A DNA stretch of 35,418 nt from JBBPYC01 sp038200275 (GTDB lineage: Bacteria > Pseudomonadota > Gammaproteobacteria > Burkholderiales > Burkholderiaceae_C): the NCBI GenBank assembly GCA_038200275.1, contig JBBPYC010000004.1:1-35418 (forward strand), in the 5' to 3' direction. Shown piece after piece: positions 23,846-31,902 of the stretch. The position numbers and the translations under genes are program-made. The notes under the pieces were generated by a model. The model was not told the origin of the DNA. It saw only the letters and a list, made by a program, of their open reading frames with translations, and did not search any database. Within the stretch, counting starts at the first letter, position 1, and each line of letters starts with the position of its first letter.

Positions 23846-25027
23846 ATGAAATGTGTGCTGGTGGGTTCGCGCTACTTTGCAGCCGCCGTGCTGCAGGCGC
23901 TGCAGAAGATTGAAGGCATCGAGTTCACGAGCGTCGCCGCCCCTGCCGTGGATGATCGGCTGGCACTCGCTGCGCACGCAGCCGGCCTGCCGGTGCATGT
24001 GCTGGTCAACCCAAAGGTCGTCCCTGCGGACGCCGTGCCGGAGGGCACCGACCTCGTGATCGCTGCGCACACCCACGCGCGCGTGAGCAACGACGCGCTT
24101 GCCCGTGCGCGCCACGGCGGCATCGGCTATCACCCGTCGTTGTTGCCGCGCCACCGCGGCATTGCAGCAGTCGAATGGACGATCCTGGAAGGTGACGCAA
24201 TCGCTGGCGGTTCGATCTACCACCTGGCCGACGGCTGGGACGCCGGCGCCGTAGCCGCGCAGGATTGGTGTTTTGTGCAGAAGGGCGAGGATGCGCGCCA
24301 GCTCTGGGAGCGCGCCCTGGCGCCGATGGGCCTGGCACTGCTGGCACGCGTGGTGTGCCACGCGCGCGATCACGACGCGGTACCTGCCACGGCGCAGGAC
24401 GCGCGGTTTGCCACCCGCGCCCCGATGATTCGCCGCGCATTGCAGTTGAAGGACGAATCGGCCAATCCGAATGCGGCACTGGTGGTGACCGTCAGCGGGC
24501 CGGATCGGCACGGCATCGTGCGCGCGTTGTCCGAGACGGCAGAACGCTTTGGAGCGAGTTGGGCGGCAAGCCGGATGGCGCGGCTGGCCGGCGAGTTCGC
24601 CGGGATGATCCACCTCGACGTGGCACAAGAACGCGCCGATGCGCTCGCCGCAGCACTGCGGGCGCTCGACAGCGCGGGGCTGCGTGTCACGGTGGCGCAG
24701 AGCGATGCGGGCGGCCGGTCGGCCGGGCCGTCGGCGCCGCGCGAGATCGAGCTGAAGTTGGTTGGCGACGATCGACCGGGCATTGTCGCGGCGCTGACGC
24801 GCAAACTGTCAATGCGCGGCATCGGCATCGAATCCATGCACACGGAGGTGACCGGACAGCCCGGCGAGCCCAAACGCACGTTCAAAGTGGTGGCGCATCT
24901 GCTGGTGCCGGCCGCGTCGAGCGATGCCCAGTTGCATGAGGATCTGGACGAACTCGCACGCACGATGACGCTCGATCTGGCGCTTGGTGACCTTCCGCTG
25001 CAGGCGACGGACAGCCGCGTGAATTGA
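23846..25027 (+). CDS. Formyltransferase-like domain fused to two C-terminal ACT domains
   Basis: 393 residues from ATG 23846, with GAGGAG 8 bases upstream. Residues 1-190 form a formyl-transferase N domain. The active-site loop YHPSLLPRHRG (95-105) with His96 and Asp132 (ADGWDAG) matches the hydrolase domain of 10-formyltetrahydrofolate dehydrogenase (ALDH1L1), which also has Tyr where Fmt and PurN have Asn. Residues 210-285 (VVTVSGPDRHGIVRALSETA) and 299-375 (IELKLVGDDRPGIVAALTRK) are two ACT domains like those of GcvR. PurU, the known formyl-THF deformylase, has one ACT domain at the N-terminus, so the order here is reversed and doubled. Likely a folate one-carbon enzyme controlled by an amino acid (perhaps glycine), but substrate is inferred. 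Ada follows 75 bases downstream. Confidence 0.85.
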   Translation: MKCVLVGSRYFAAAVLQALQKIEGIEFTSVAAPAVDDRLALAAHAAGLPVHVLVNPKVVPADAVPEGTDLVIAAHTHARVSNDALARARHGGIGYHPSLLPRHRGIAAVEWTILEGDAIAGGSIYHLADGWDAGAVAAQDWCFVQKGEDARQLWERALAPMGLALLARVVCHARDHDAVPATAQDARFATRAPMIRRALQLKDESANPNAALVVTVSGPDRHGIVRALSETAERFGASWAASRMARLAGEFAGMIHLDVAQERADALAAALRALDSAGLRVTVAQSDAGGRSAGPSAPREIELKLVGDDRPGIVAALTRKLSMRGIGIESMHTEVTGQPGEPKRTFKVVAHLLVPAASSDAQLHEDLDELARTMTLDLALGDLPLQATDSRVN

Positions 25028-25102
25028 ACCGCAAACAGCGGAGTGCGGAGCGCGCCGATCGCAGCGACATTGAACGCCGTTACGGCAATCAGGATGCACC
25101 CC

Positions 25103-26182
25103 ATGAACAGCAACAAAGACGACCTTCTGGCCGCCGCCACGGTGGCCGATCCGCGCTACCCGGCGCTGCTGGCGCGGGATCCGGCTGCGGACGGCATTTT
25201 CTTCGTCTCGATCCGCTCCACCGGCATCTATTGCCGGCCCAGCTGTGCCTCTCGCCCGGCACGGCCAGAGAACATTGCGTTTCACGACAGCGCAGCCGAT
25301 GCGCGGGCTGCAGGCTTTCGCGCCTGCAAACGCTGCCGGCCGGACGAACCCACAACGGCCGCGCTCCATGCGGACAAGGTGGCCGATCTGTGTCGATTCA
25401 TCGATGCGGCGGAGCAACCGCCGCGGCTGGCCGAGCTGGCCGAGCGCGCTGCATTGAGCCCGCATCATCTGCACCGCGTGTTCAAGGCGCTGACCGGCCT
25501 GACGCCGCGGGACTATGCAGCCGCGCAACGGGCGAAACGCGTTCGCGCCCAGCTGGCGCGGCCCGATACCACGGTGACGGATGCGATCTACCAGGCAGGC
25601 TACGGCTCGAACAGCCGCTTCTACGAGCAGTCCGATGCGCTGCTCGGCATGACGCCAACCCGCTTTCGTCAGCGCGGTGCGCAGATGCGCATTCGCTTCG
25701 CGGTCGGCCAATGTTCGCTCGGCGCCATTCTGGTTGCGCAAAGCGAGCGCGGCATCTGCGCGGTCACGCTCGGGGACGATCCGCAGGTGCTGGTGCAGGC
25801 GCTGCAGGACCGATTCTCGAATGCGGAGCTGATCGGCGGCGATGCCGCATTCGAGCAATGCGTTGCGCAGGTGATCGCGTTCATTGAGACCCCAGCAGTC
25901 GGCTTCGATCTGCCGTTGGATCTGCGTGGCACCGCGTTCCAGCAGCGTGTCTGGCAAGCGCTGCGGCACATCCCGCCTGGCCGAACTGCAAGCTACACCG
26001 AGATTGCGCAATTGATAGGTGCGCCAGCGGCGGTGCGGGCTGTTGCGGGTGCCTGCGCCGCGAACCCGGTTGCGGTCGTGGTGCCGTGCCACCGCGTGGT
26101 GCGCCAAGACGGCGCGCTGTCTGGCTACCGCTGGGGCGTGCAACGCAAACGCGCGCTGCTCGATCGGGAGGCTGCTGCGTGA
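25103..26182 (+). CDS. ada: Ada: methyl-sensing activator / O6-methylguanine-DNA methyltransferase
   Basis: 359 residues. Ada accepts methyl groups from methylphosphotriesters on its N-terminal Cys, becoming a transcription activator, and from O6-methylguanine on its C-terminal Cys. Present: zinc site Cys44, Cys48, Cys75 and Cys78 (GIYCRPSCASR, FRACKRCRP); an AraC-type helix-turn-helix (AERAALSPHHLHRVFKALTG, about 110-130); the MGMT domain with PCHRVVR (Cys about 329) and the final GYRWGVQRKRALL. ATG 25103 is preferred over 25094 because AGGA (25091-25094) fits as RBS. The last four bases (GTGA) contain the start of the next gene. I saw no clear Ada box upstream. Confidence 0.95.
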   Translation: MNSNKDDLLAAATVADPRYPALLARDPAADGIFFVSIRSTGIYCRPSCASRPARPENIAFHDSAADARAAGFRACKRCRPDEPTTAALHADKVADLCRFIDAAEQPPRLAELAERAALSPHHLHRVFKALTGLTPRDYAAAQRAKRVRAQLARPDTTVTDAIYQAGYGSNSRFYEQSDALLGMTPTRFRQRGAQMRIRFAVGQCSLGAILVAQSERGICAVTLGDDPQVLVQALQDRFSNAELIGGDAAFEQCVAQVIAFIETPAVGFDLPLDLRGTAFQQRVWQALRHIPPGRTASYTEIAQLIGAPAAVRAVAGACAANPVAVVVPCHRVVRQDGALSGYRWGVQRKRALLDREAAA

Positions 26183-26961
26183 CAGCGCAACAAGCGCTTG
26201 CGTTCCAATCGGAGCCGCTGGCGCTATCCCATCCGCTTGATGTAGCCACGCCATCGGACTTGTGCGACCGAATTGAAGCGTTGGATTGGCAACAGTTCGG
26301 CTCGGCGCTGGATGTCGACGGCCATGCAACGATCCGCAACTTGCTTGATGCACAGGACTGCGGCGCGTTGTCCGCCTTCTACCCGCACAACGCGCGGTTT
26401 CGCAGCTGCGTAGCGATGCAGAGCCACGGCTTCGGCCGGGGCGAATACAAGTACTTTTCCGATCCGCTGCCGAGCCTGATCGCGACCTTGCGCAGCACGA
26501 TCTACCCGCTTCTGGTTCCTACTGCGAACCGTTGGCAGGCGGCCATGGGCCTGGAATTGCGCTTTCCGGGCGACCACGCGGCGTTCCTGCAGCGTTGCCA
26601 TGCCGACGGCCAGACCCGCCCGACACCGCTGTTGCTGCGCTATGGCGCCGGCGACTACAACTGCCTGCACCAGGACCTGTACGGCGCGAACGTGTTTCCG
26701 CTGCAACTGATCGTGCTGTTGTCCGCGCCGGGCCGAGACTTCGACGGCGGCGAACTGGTGCTGACCGAGCAGCGCCCGCGGATGCAGTCGCGCGCCTCCG
26801 TGCTTCGGCTGGGGCAGGGCGATGCGGTCGTGATCGCGGTCCATCAGCGGCCGGTAACGGGCACGCGCGGGGTCTACCGAGTCAACCAGCGGCACGGCGT
26901 GAGCCGCGTGCATTCGGGCCAACGCGATACGCTCGGCGTGATCTTTCATGACGCGGCATAG
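26179..26961 (+). CDS. 2OG-Fe(II) oxygenase coupled to ada
   Basis: 260 residues from GTG 26179, whose bases overlap the ada stop (GTGA), so translation is coupled. The C-terminal half is a 2-oxoglutarate/Fe(II) dioxygenase (prolyl-4-hydroxylase-like fold): His164 and Asp166 in CLHQDLYG, the core FPLQLIVLLSAPGRDFDGGE, a distal His239 (QRHGVSRVHSG) and Arg249 for 2-oxoglutarate. Residues 1-120 have HATIRNLLDAQDCGALSAFY and RGEYKYF. It is not AlkB, which lies 180 bases further on. Its place in the operon suggests oxidative repair or processing of alkylated nucleic acid or protein; the substrate is unknown. Confidence 0.85.
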   Translation: MTAQQALAFQSEPLALSHPLDVATPSDLCDRIEALDWQQFGSALDVDGHATIRNLLDAQDCGALSAFYPHNARFRSCVAMQSHGFGRGEYKYFSDPLPSLIATLRSTIYPLLVPTANRWQAAMGLELRFPGDHAAFLQRCHADGQTRPTPLLLRYGAGDYNCLHQDLYGANVFPLQLIVLLSAPGRDFDGGELVLTEQRPRMQSRASVLRLGQGDAVVIAVHQRPVTGTRGVYRVNQRHGVSRVHSGQRDTLGVIFHDAA

Positions 26962-27141
26962 GCGGTGCTGTCCCTCACATTTCATGCGTTCGCCAACCGG
27001 CCTGGGTGTGCCGTCGCGAAGGGGTGGCGCTTGCTGCTGCGAAACTGCAGGACCCTTGGCCCCGCTGGAAAGCATTGCTGAAACTTGAGTACGCCGCGAG
27101 CTGCACACAGCGCGACCGCCCGCTGAAATGGAAGTCCGTTG

Positions 27142-27795
27142 ATGACGCTCGAACTATTTGACGAACGCACCGACGCGCAACACGCGGAACTGGCGATCGC
27201 GCCCGGGGCCACGCTGCTGCGTGGTTTCGCGCTGCTGGCAGCTGCGGAGATGCTGCCAGCAGTCGAATCGATCTTTGAGAAAGCGCCGCTTCGGCACCTG
27301 GCGACACCAGGTGGACTGCGAATGTCGGTCGCCATGACGAATTGCGGCGCCCGCGGCTGGGTCAGCGACCGCGCCGGCTACCGTTATGAACAGAACGATC
27401 CGCTGAGTGGCAAGCCCTGGCCGGAGATGCCGGCATCGTTCCTTCAACTGGCGCGCGAGGCGGCCGCGCGCGTGGGTTTCGCCGACTTTGCACCCGACGC
27501 GTGTCTGGTGAATCGGTATCTGCCCAGCATGCGCATGTCGCTGCATCAAGACCGCGACGAGCGGGATCTGAAAGCGCCGATCGTGTCGGTTTCGTTCGGG
27601 CTGCCTGCCACCTTCGTATTCGGCGGACTCAAACGCGCCGATCGCACGCAGCAGGTGCCATTGCAGCATGGCGACGTGGTGGTCTGGGGCGGCCCGGCGC
27701 GGCTCGCATTCCACGGCGTGCTGGCGCTGAAAGACGGCAAGCATGAACCGATGGGGCGCCAGCGCATCAACCTGACGTTTCGCTGCGCGCTGTGA
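27142..27795 (+). CDS. alkB: AlkB, 2OG-Fe(II) DNA/RNA demethylase
   Basis: 217 residues; ATG 27142 (an adjacent TTG at 27139 is possible). AlkB oxidatively removes methyl groups from 1-methyladenine and 3-methylcytosine, releasing formaldehyde. Seen: the substrate-loop NRYLPSMRMSLHQDRDERD with His135 and Asp137, distal His191 in RLAFHGVLAL, Arg208 and Arg214 in GRQRINLTFR for 2-oxoglutarate, and the N-terminal nucleotide lid GYRYEQNDPLSGKPWP. All catalytic residues are present. The 3' end overlaps the convergent DUF5519-like gene by 29 bases. The 180 bases after the 2OG oxygenase hold a 51-codon open frame of uncertain status (see findings). Confidence 0.96.
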   Translation: MTLELFDERTDAQHAELAIAPGATLLRGFALLAAAEMLPAVESIFEKAPLRHLATPGGLRMSVAMTNCGARGWVSDRAGYRYEQNDPLSGKPWPEMPASFLQLAREAAARVGFADFAPDACLVNRYLPSMRMSLHQDRDERDLKAPIVSVSFGLPATFVFGGLKRADRTQQVPLQHGDVVVWGGPARLAFHGVLALKDGKHEPMGRQRINLTFRCAL

Positions 27796-28168
27796 ATCGT
27801 CGGTGCGCTGCGTCGGCCAGCAGGCCGCGTGCACAGGCGTGAGACGTGCGCAGCAGCGTCACGTGCAGACTGCCGACCAGCGGGTTGTGGATGTGTGCGA
27901 ACTCGTGGTCTATCATGAATGCGCGCGCATACGGGTGGGCGTTGCGTGCGTTGAGCGCCAGCGCACGGGAGCCGGGCGGGGCGATCCGGGTGGGCCGCTC
28001 GACCACCCGGTCTAACGCAAACGCGAATGCCGCGAGTTCGTCGATCAGCGGCCAGTCGCAAGCAAGCAGCTCAAGCTGCTTCTGCGGGTTGACTCGGGTC
28101 ACGCGCGGCGCCTGGCCTTGGCGTGCTGGAGGCGCTTCGAGCGCCTGGATCAGACGGGTTTGATTCAT
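27767..28168 (-). CDS. DUF5519-like (luciferase-domain) protein
   Basis: 133 residues from ATG 28168, preceded by only a weak RBS. Middle part: RPTRIAPPGSRALALN, then FMIDHEFAHIHNPLVGSLHVTL, which recalls the conserved block of DUF5519 proteins (a FMI-x-x-EFGHIH-type motif followed by GSLH). DUF5519 is annotated as luciferase domain in databases by name only. Function unknown. Its 3' end overlaps alkB by 29 bases in antisense, so expression of one may affect the other. The CoA transferase gene lies just upstream on the same strand (49 bases), possibly an operon. Confidence 0.6.
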   Translation of the reverse strand: MNQTRLIQALEAPPARQGQAPRVTRVNPQKQLELLACDWPLIDELAAFAFALDRVVERPTRIAPPGSRALALNARNAHPYARAFMIDHEFAHIHNPLVGSLHVTLLRTSHACARGLLADAAHRRFTARSETSG

Positions 28169-28216
28169 CTTGACTGGATGCTGCTGACAGTGGTTCGGCC
28201 AAGTCAACCGAACTCG

Positions 28217-29422
28217 TCAGGCCAGCAGTTCGTCAATCCGGCTCGCGCTGTAACCCAACGCCTGCAGCACCTCGCGACCATTGGCGCCCACGCGTGGCGC
28301 GGCAGTTGGCACTGGCGCGGGCTGTCCGCCGAATCGTGCAGCTGCTTTTGCGAGCCGTACTGTGCCCACGTCGCCGTTTTCGATCGTCACGACGTTGCCG
28401 TCGTGAACGACCTGCGGATCGGTCAGCACCTCATGCCGATCGTTCACACGGCCGATCGGCACGCCGGCGGCGCTGAGCCGCGCGACCAGTTCATCGGTGT
28501 CGTGCGTGCTTGTCAGCGATTCGATCAGCGGCACCAGTTCCTTCACGTGGTGGCGGCGTGCATCGGCCGTCGCAAAGCGCGGGTCGCTTGCAATGTCCGG
28601 GCGGCCCAGGCCGCTGCACAGATTCGCGAACTCATCGACCTGCGGGTACATCGCTGCGACGTAGCCATCCCTGGTCTTGAAGGGCCGCTGATTCACGCCA
28701 AATTCAGGAAACGTGCGCGGTGGATCGGTCACAAACGTCAGGTTGTTCATCGCGTCGGGCCACTGAAACGCCAGCGCTGCGTCGAGCATGGACAGGTCGA
28801 TCGTGGTGCCTTGGCCGGTGCGTTCGCGCGCGAACAGTGCAACGCCAATCGCCTGCGCCGCGGTCAGTGCGCTGAGCTTGTCGCAAATGGTGGTGGCCAG
28901 CAAGGTCGGCGCCCCGGTCGCCTGGTTCGGGTGCGACGCACTCATGCCGGACACCGCCTGGATCACCGCGTCATAGACCCGGCCGCCGGCGTACGGGCCG
29001 TCCGCACCGAAGCCGGTGATCGACACGTAGATGAGCCGCGGGTTGATCGCGCACAACGCTTTCGCGCTCAAACCCAGCCGGTCCATGGCGCCGGGGCGAA
29101 AGTTCTGCACCAGCACGTCAGCGCGCTGTGCCAGTTCACGCACCACTTCAAGATGGTCCTTGCGTTTGAGGTCCAGCGCGATCGATCGCTTGCCGCGGTT
29201 CACGCTGATCGCAAGCGCCGACAGATCGCCTTTGGACGGCCCGATTCGGCGCGACTGGTCGCCTGCAAGCGGCTCGACCTTGATCACGTCGGCGCCCTGG
29301 TCCGCCAGCAGTGCGCAGCACATTGGGCCGGAAATCACGGCGGAGAGGTCAAGCACCCGAACGCCGGTGAGTGGCTGGGAGGGGTCGGGCATGGTGAGGG
29401 CATGGGTGCGGGTGGTGTCCAT
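28217..29422 (-). CDS. CaiB/BaiF-type (family III) CoA transferase
   Basis: 401 residues from ATG 29422 (AGGA 9 bases upstream); ATG 29392 is an alternative. It moves CoA between carboxylic acids. Signs: VRVLDLSAVISGPMCCALLA (21-40), DVIKVEPLAGD, VNRGKRSIALDL, LVQNFRPGAMDRLGL, YVSITGFGADGPY, catalytic Asp181 in TICDKLSA, and the following RTGQGTTIDLSML. Members include formyl-CoA, succinyl-CoA-mesaconate and racemase-like (Amacr) enzymes, so the substrate is open. It is divergent from the aldo/keto reductase pseudogene. Confidence 0.92.
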   Translation of the reverse strand: MDTTRTHALTMPDPSQPLTGVRVLDLSAVISGPMCCALLADQGADVIKVEPLAGDQSRRIGPSKGDLSALAISVNRGKRSIALDLKRKDHLEVVRELAQRADVLVQNFRPGAMDRLGLSAKALCAINPRLIYVSITGFGADGPYAGGRVYDAVIQAVSGMSASHPNQATGAPTLLATTICDKLSALTAAQAIGVALFARERTGQGTTIDLSMLDAALAFQWPDAMNNLTFVTDPPRTFPEFGVNQRPFKTRDGYVAAMYPQVDEFANLCSGLGRPDIASDPRFATADARRHHVKELVPLIESLTSTHDTDELVARLSAAGVPIGRVNDRHEVLTDPQVVHDGNVVTIENGDVGTVRLAKAAARFGGQPAPVPTAAPRVGANGREVLQALGYSASRIDELLA

Positions 29423-29590
29423 AAAGGCGGTCCTGTTCGTTGGGTCAGATGGATTGCGCTGGGCAACTCGTCCGGGCGGGGAAAAAGGCGCATGCAGCCA
29501 AGCGTTGCATGACACCATAACCGTGGCCGGGATCGACAGGACAATCGAGCAGCGCCCGGAACGTCAGGCCGCTCGCGCCTTCGAGCGTTA

Positions 29591-30399
29591 ATGAAATCGA
29601 ATCAATCGCCAGCATTTCCGCCTGTCATCGATTGCGCCGCGAGCACCGACCTGCGCCGACGACAACTGCTGGGCGCCGCTGGCGCGGCGGCTGCGACGGC
29701 TATGAGCTTGACTTGCTGGGCGCAAGCAGCTGCGCTGATGCTGAAAAGACCATGCTTGCGCGGCCGATACCGTCGAGTGGCGAGTCGATGCCCGTGGTGG
29801 CCCTGGGTGGCTGGATCACCTTCAACTTCGGCAACGATCTGCGCACGCTGGCCAATTGCACCCAAGTCACCCGCGCATTCTTTGCGCAGGGCGGACACTT
29901 GATCGACTGCTCGCCAATGTACGGCTCGTCAGAGCCTGCGATCGGTCATGCGCTGGCGCAACTCGGACATCCGACCGCATTGTTTTCTGCGGAGAAAGTA
30001 TGGGAGGGCGATGCGACTCAAGGCCCGGCGCAGATGGAGACGTCACGCGTCCACTGGGACGTGCCGCGATTCGATTTGATGAAGGTGCACAACCTGCTTG
30101 CGTGGCAACAGCAGTTGCCGCATCTGTTGGAGATGAAGGCGGCCGGCCGGCTGCGCTATGTCAGCATCACGACATCGCACAGCCGGCGCCACAAGCAGCT
30201 GGCGCAGACCATGGCGACGCAGCCAATCGACTTCATCCCCAGCGCGGCCACGCTGTGGACGATGGGTTCAATGCAAAGATGGGTACCCGCAGACGCAGCC
30301 CTGATTGCGCTTTTGGCGGCAACACTTGGTCGGCGCAACGCGCTTGCCAGCACGACGCACCGAAGCGTATTTCATGAATCGACCAATCTTGGATACTGA
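29591..30399 (+). pseudogene. Frameshifted Tat-exported aldo/keto reductase
   Basis: ATG 29591 begins a Tat signal (LRRRQLLGAAGAAAA, then CWAQAA). The enzyme body lies in the -1 frame, joining at about 29740-29752: TMLARPIPSSGESMPVVALG, then IDCSPMYGSSEPAIG (Asp and Tyr of the catalytic tetrad), SAEKVWEGD (Lys), KVHNLLAWQ (His) and AAGRLRYVSI. Homologues have this mature domain directly behind the Tat signal, so a frameshift separates them. After DFIP (about 30240) the match fails: the last third of the barrel and the cofactor-binding end are absent, and the frame runs over the alkA start (30374). A restart at ATG 29752 cannot rescue the missing end. Pseudogene, or a sequencing frameshift in part. 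Confidence 0.8.
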
Positions 30400-31333
30400 A
30401 GGCCTCATCCAGTCACTGTCCATCGACGTGGCCTTGCCGAGCGGATTTCGCTCGTCCGATGTGCTGGCGTTTCATCGACGCGATGCCCAGCAGGTCGCCG
30501 AGCGAGTAGGGGACCACGATCTGCAAAAAGGGCTGACGTGGCACGGTAAACCGGCGTGCCTGAGCATCCGTTTCGAGTTGGGATTTGCCTATGCACGGCT
30601 TGCGGTTAACGCAGCTGACGCATCACTTTCGACCGACGCGCACGCCGATTTTGAGCGCTTGGTGAAGCGCATGCTCGGGCTGACCCAGACCATTGAGGCG
30701 TTCGAGTCGGCGTTCGGCAGGCACCCCCAGCTCGGCCCGCTGATTGGGCGCCAGCCGGGCCTGCGCGTGCCACTGGCTGCCACGCCGTTCGAGGCGTTGG
30801 TGTGGGCGGTGGCGGGGCAGCAGATCAGCGTGACGGCGGCGTTGGCGCTGCGTCGCAGGATGATCCAGACGGTGGGTCTTGTGCATGCCGACAGTGGGTT
30901 GCACTGCCACCCAGATGCAGCGGCGCTCGCAGCACTTGACGACGCGGTGTTGCGGGCGGCGGGATTCTCGCAAGCAAAGACCCGTACCGTGCTCGGCTTG
31001 GCGCGTGCGGTGGTCGACGACGACTTGCCACTCGGCGACTGGGCTCGGCTGGCCGGAACACCCGAGCTGCCGGTAAAAGACATCCGGGCACGGCTTGCGC
31101 AGCTCTTCGGCGTCGGTCCCTGGACGATTGACTACGCGCTGCTTCGCGGCTTCGGCTGGCTCGACGGATCACTGCACGGTGACGTGGCCGTGCGGCGCAA
31201 TCTGCAGCAGGTGCTCGGCGCCGAGCAACCGGTCAGCGAGCGTGAGGCGCGTGACTGGCTGGCCGAATTTGCACCCTGGCGCGCCTTGGTAGCGGCGCAC
31301 TTGTGGGCGCTCAAGGCACCGGCCGGCAACTGA
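30374..31333 (+). CDS. alkA: AlkA, DNA-3-methyladenine glycosylase II
   Basis: 319 residues from ATG 30374. AlkA excises 3-methyladenine and other alkylated bases. N-terminal AlkA_N domain (residues about 12-125), then the HhH-GPD fold: FEALVWAVAGQQISVTAALALRR, LAGTPELPVKDIRARL, the helix-hairpin-helix LFGVGPWTIDYALLRG (244-259), and catalytic Asp270 in SLHGDVAVRRN. It fits with ada and alkB as the fourth alkylation-repair gene in the same orientation, but two minus-strand genes and a pseudogene lie between, so it has its own promoter. No promoter was identified. Confidence 0.93.
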   Translation: MNRPILDTEGLIQSLSIDVALPSGFRSSDVLAFHRRDAQQVAERVGDHDLQKGLTWHGKPACLSIRFELGFAYARLAVNAADASLSTDAHADFERLVKRMLGLTQTIEAFESAFGRHPQLGPLIGRQPGLRVPLAATPFEALVWAVAGQQISVTAALALRRRMIQTVGLVHADSGLHCHPDAAALAALDDAVLRAAGFSQAKTRTVLGLARAVVDDDLPLGDWARLAGTPELPVKDIRARLAQLFGVGPWTIDYALLRGFGWLDGSLHGDVAVRRNLQQVLGAEQPVSEREARDWLAEFAPWRALVAAHLWALKAPAGN

Positions 31334-31337
31334 ACAC

Positions 31338-31835
31338 CTAGAACACCCCGAGCGCGAGCCCGGCGGCCAGTGCGGCGCCGAGTTCGGCACATTGCGTCAG
31401 GTCTGCTTCGGCAATCGTCTTGTTGGCCAGGATCTGCTCGGGCGTCTGCGCCTGGGTGCACACGATCAGGGTCGGCGCCACACGCTTCAAACGCCAGCCG
31501 GTCGCAATCCGCTCGAGCTGCCGCGCCGCGTTGCTGCCGTCGCTGCCGGCGCAGATCAACGCTGCGTAGGGCCGGCCTTCGATGCGACCGAGCACGGGGT
31601 AGTAGCAGCGATCGAAAAAATCTTTCATCAACCCGGCGATTGCAGCCAGGGTCTCAGGCGTTGCGAACAGATAGCCATCGGCGTCGAGCAGGTCCTGCGG
31701 TTCGGCATCGGGCGCAGCCAGCAGGCGAACGACCACGTCGGCGGCGCCTTCTGCTTGCGCAGCACGTTGTGCGGCTTGCGCCATCTTCAATGTGCCGCCG
31801 GTGCGACTGTGCTGGACGATCAGCAAGGTTTTCAT
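31338..31835 (-). CDS. Flavodoxin-like / NADPH-dependent FMN reductase-type protein
   Basis: 165 residues starting MKTLLIVQHSRTGGTLKMAQ at 31835; the SRTGGT loop is the FMN phosphate site. Next come DGYLFATPETLAAIAGLMKDFFDR (the isoalloxazine loop ATPE-type) and GRPYAALICAGSDGSNAARQLERI, as in NAD(P)H-quinone/flavodoxin-like proteins. It probably binds FMN and moves electrons; partner unknown. The start CAT shares the bases CATG (31833-31836) with an ATG on the other strand that could open the serine hydrolase. It converges on alkA with a 4-base gap. Confidence 0.82.
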   Translation of the reverse strand: MKTLLIVQHSRTGGTLKMAQAAQRAAQAEGAADVVVRLLAAPDAEPQDLLDADGYLFATPETLAAIAGLMKDFFDRCYYPVLGRIEGRPYAALICAGSDGSNAARQLERIATGWRLKRVAPTLIVCTQAQTPEQILANKTIAEADLTQCAELGAALAAGLALGVF

Positions 31836-31902
31836 GAGCGCGCGCTTCGATGAGAAAATCAGCGGGTTTGGCAATCCAGCAACAAAAGGCATTCTCCGCA
31901 TC

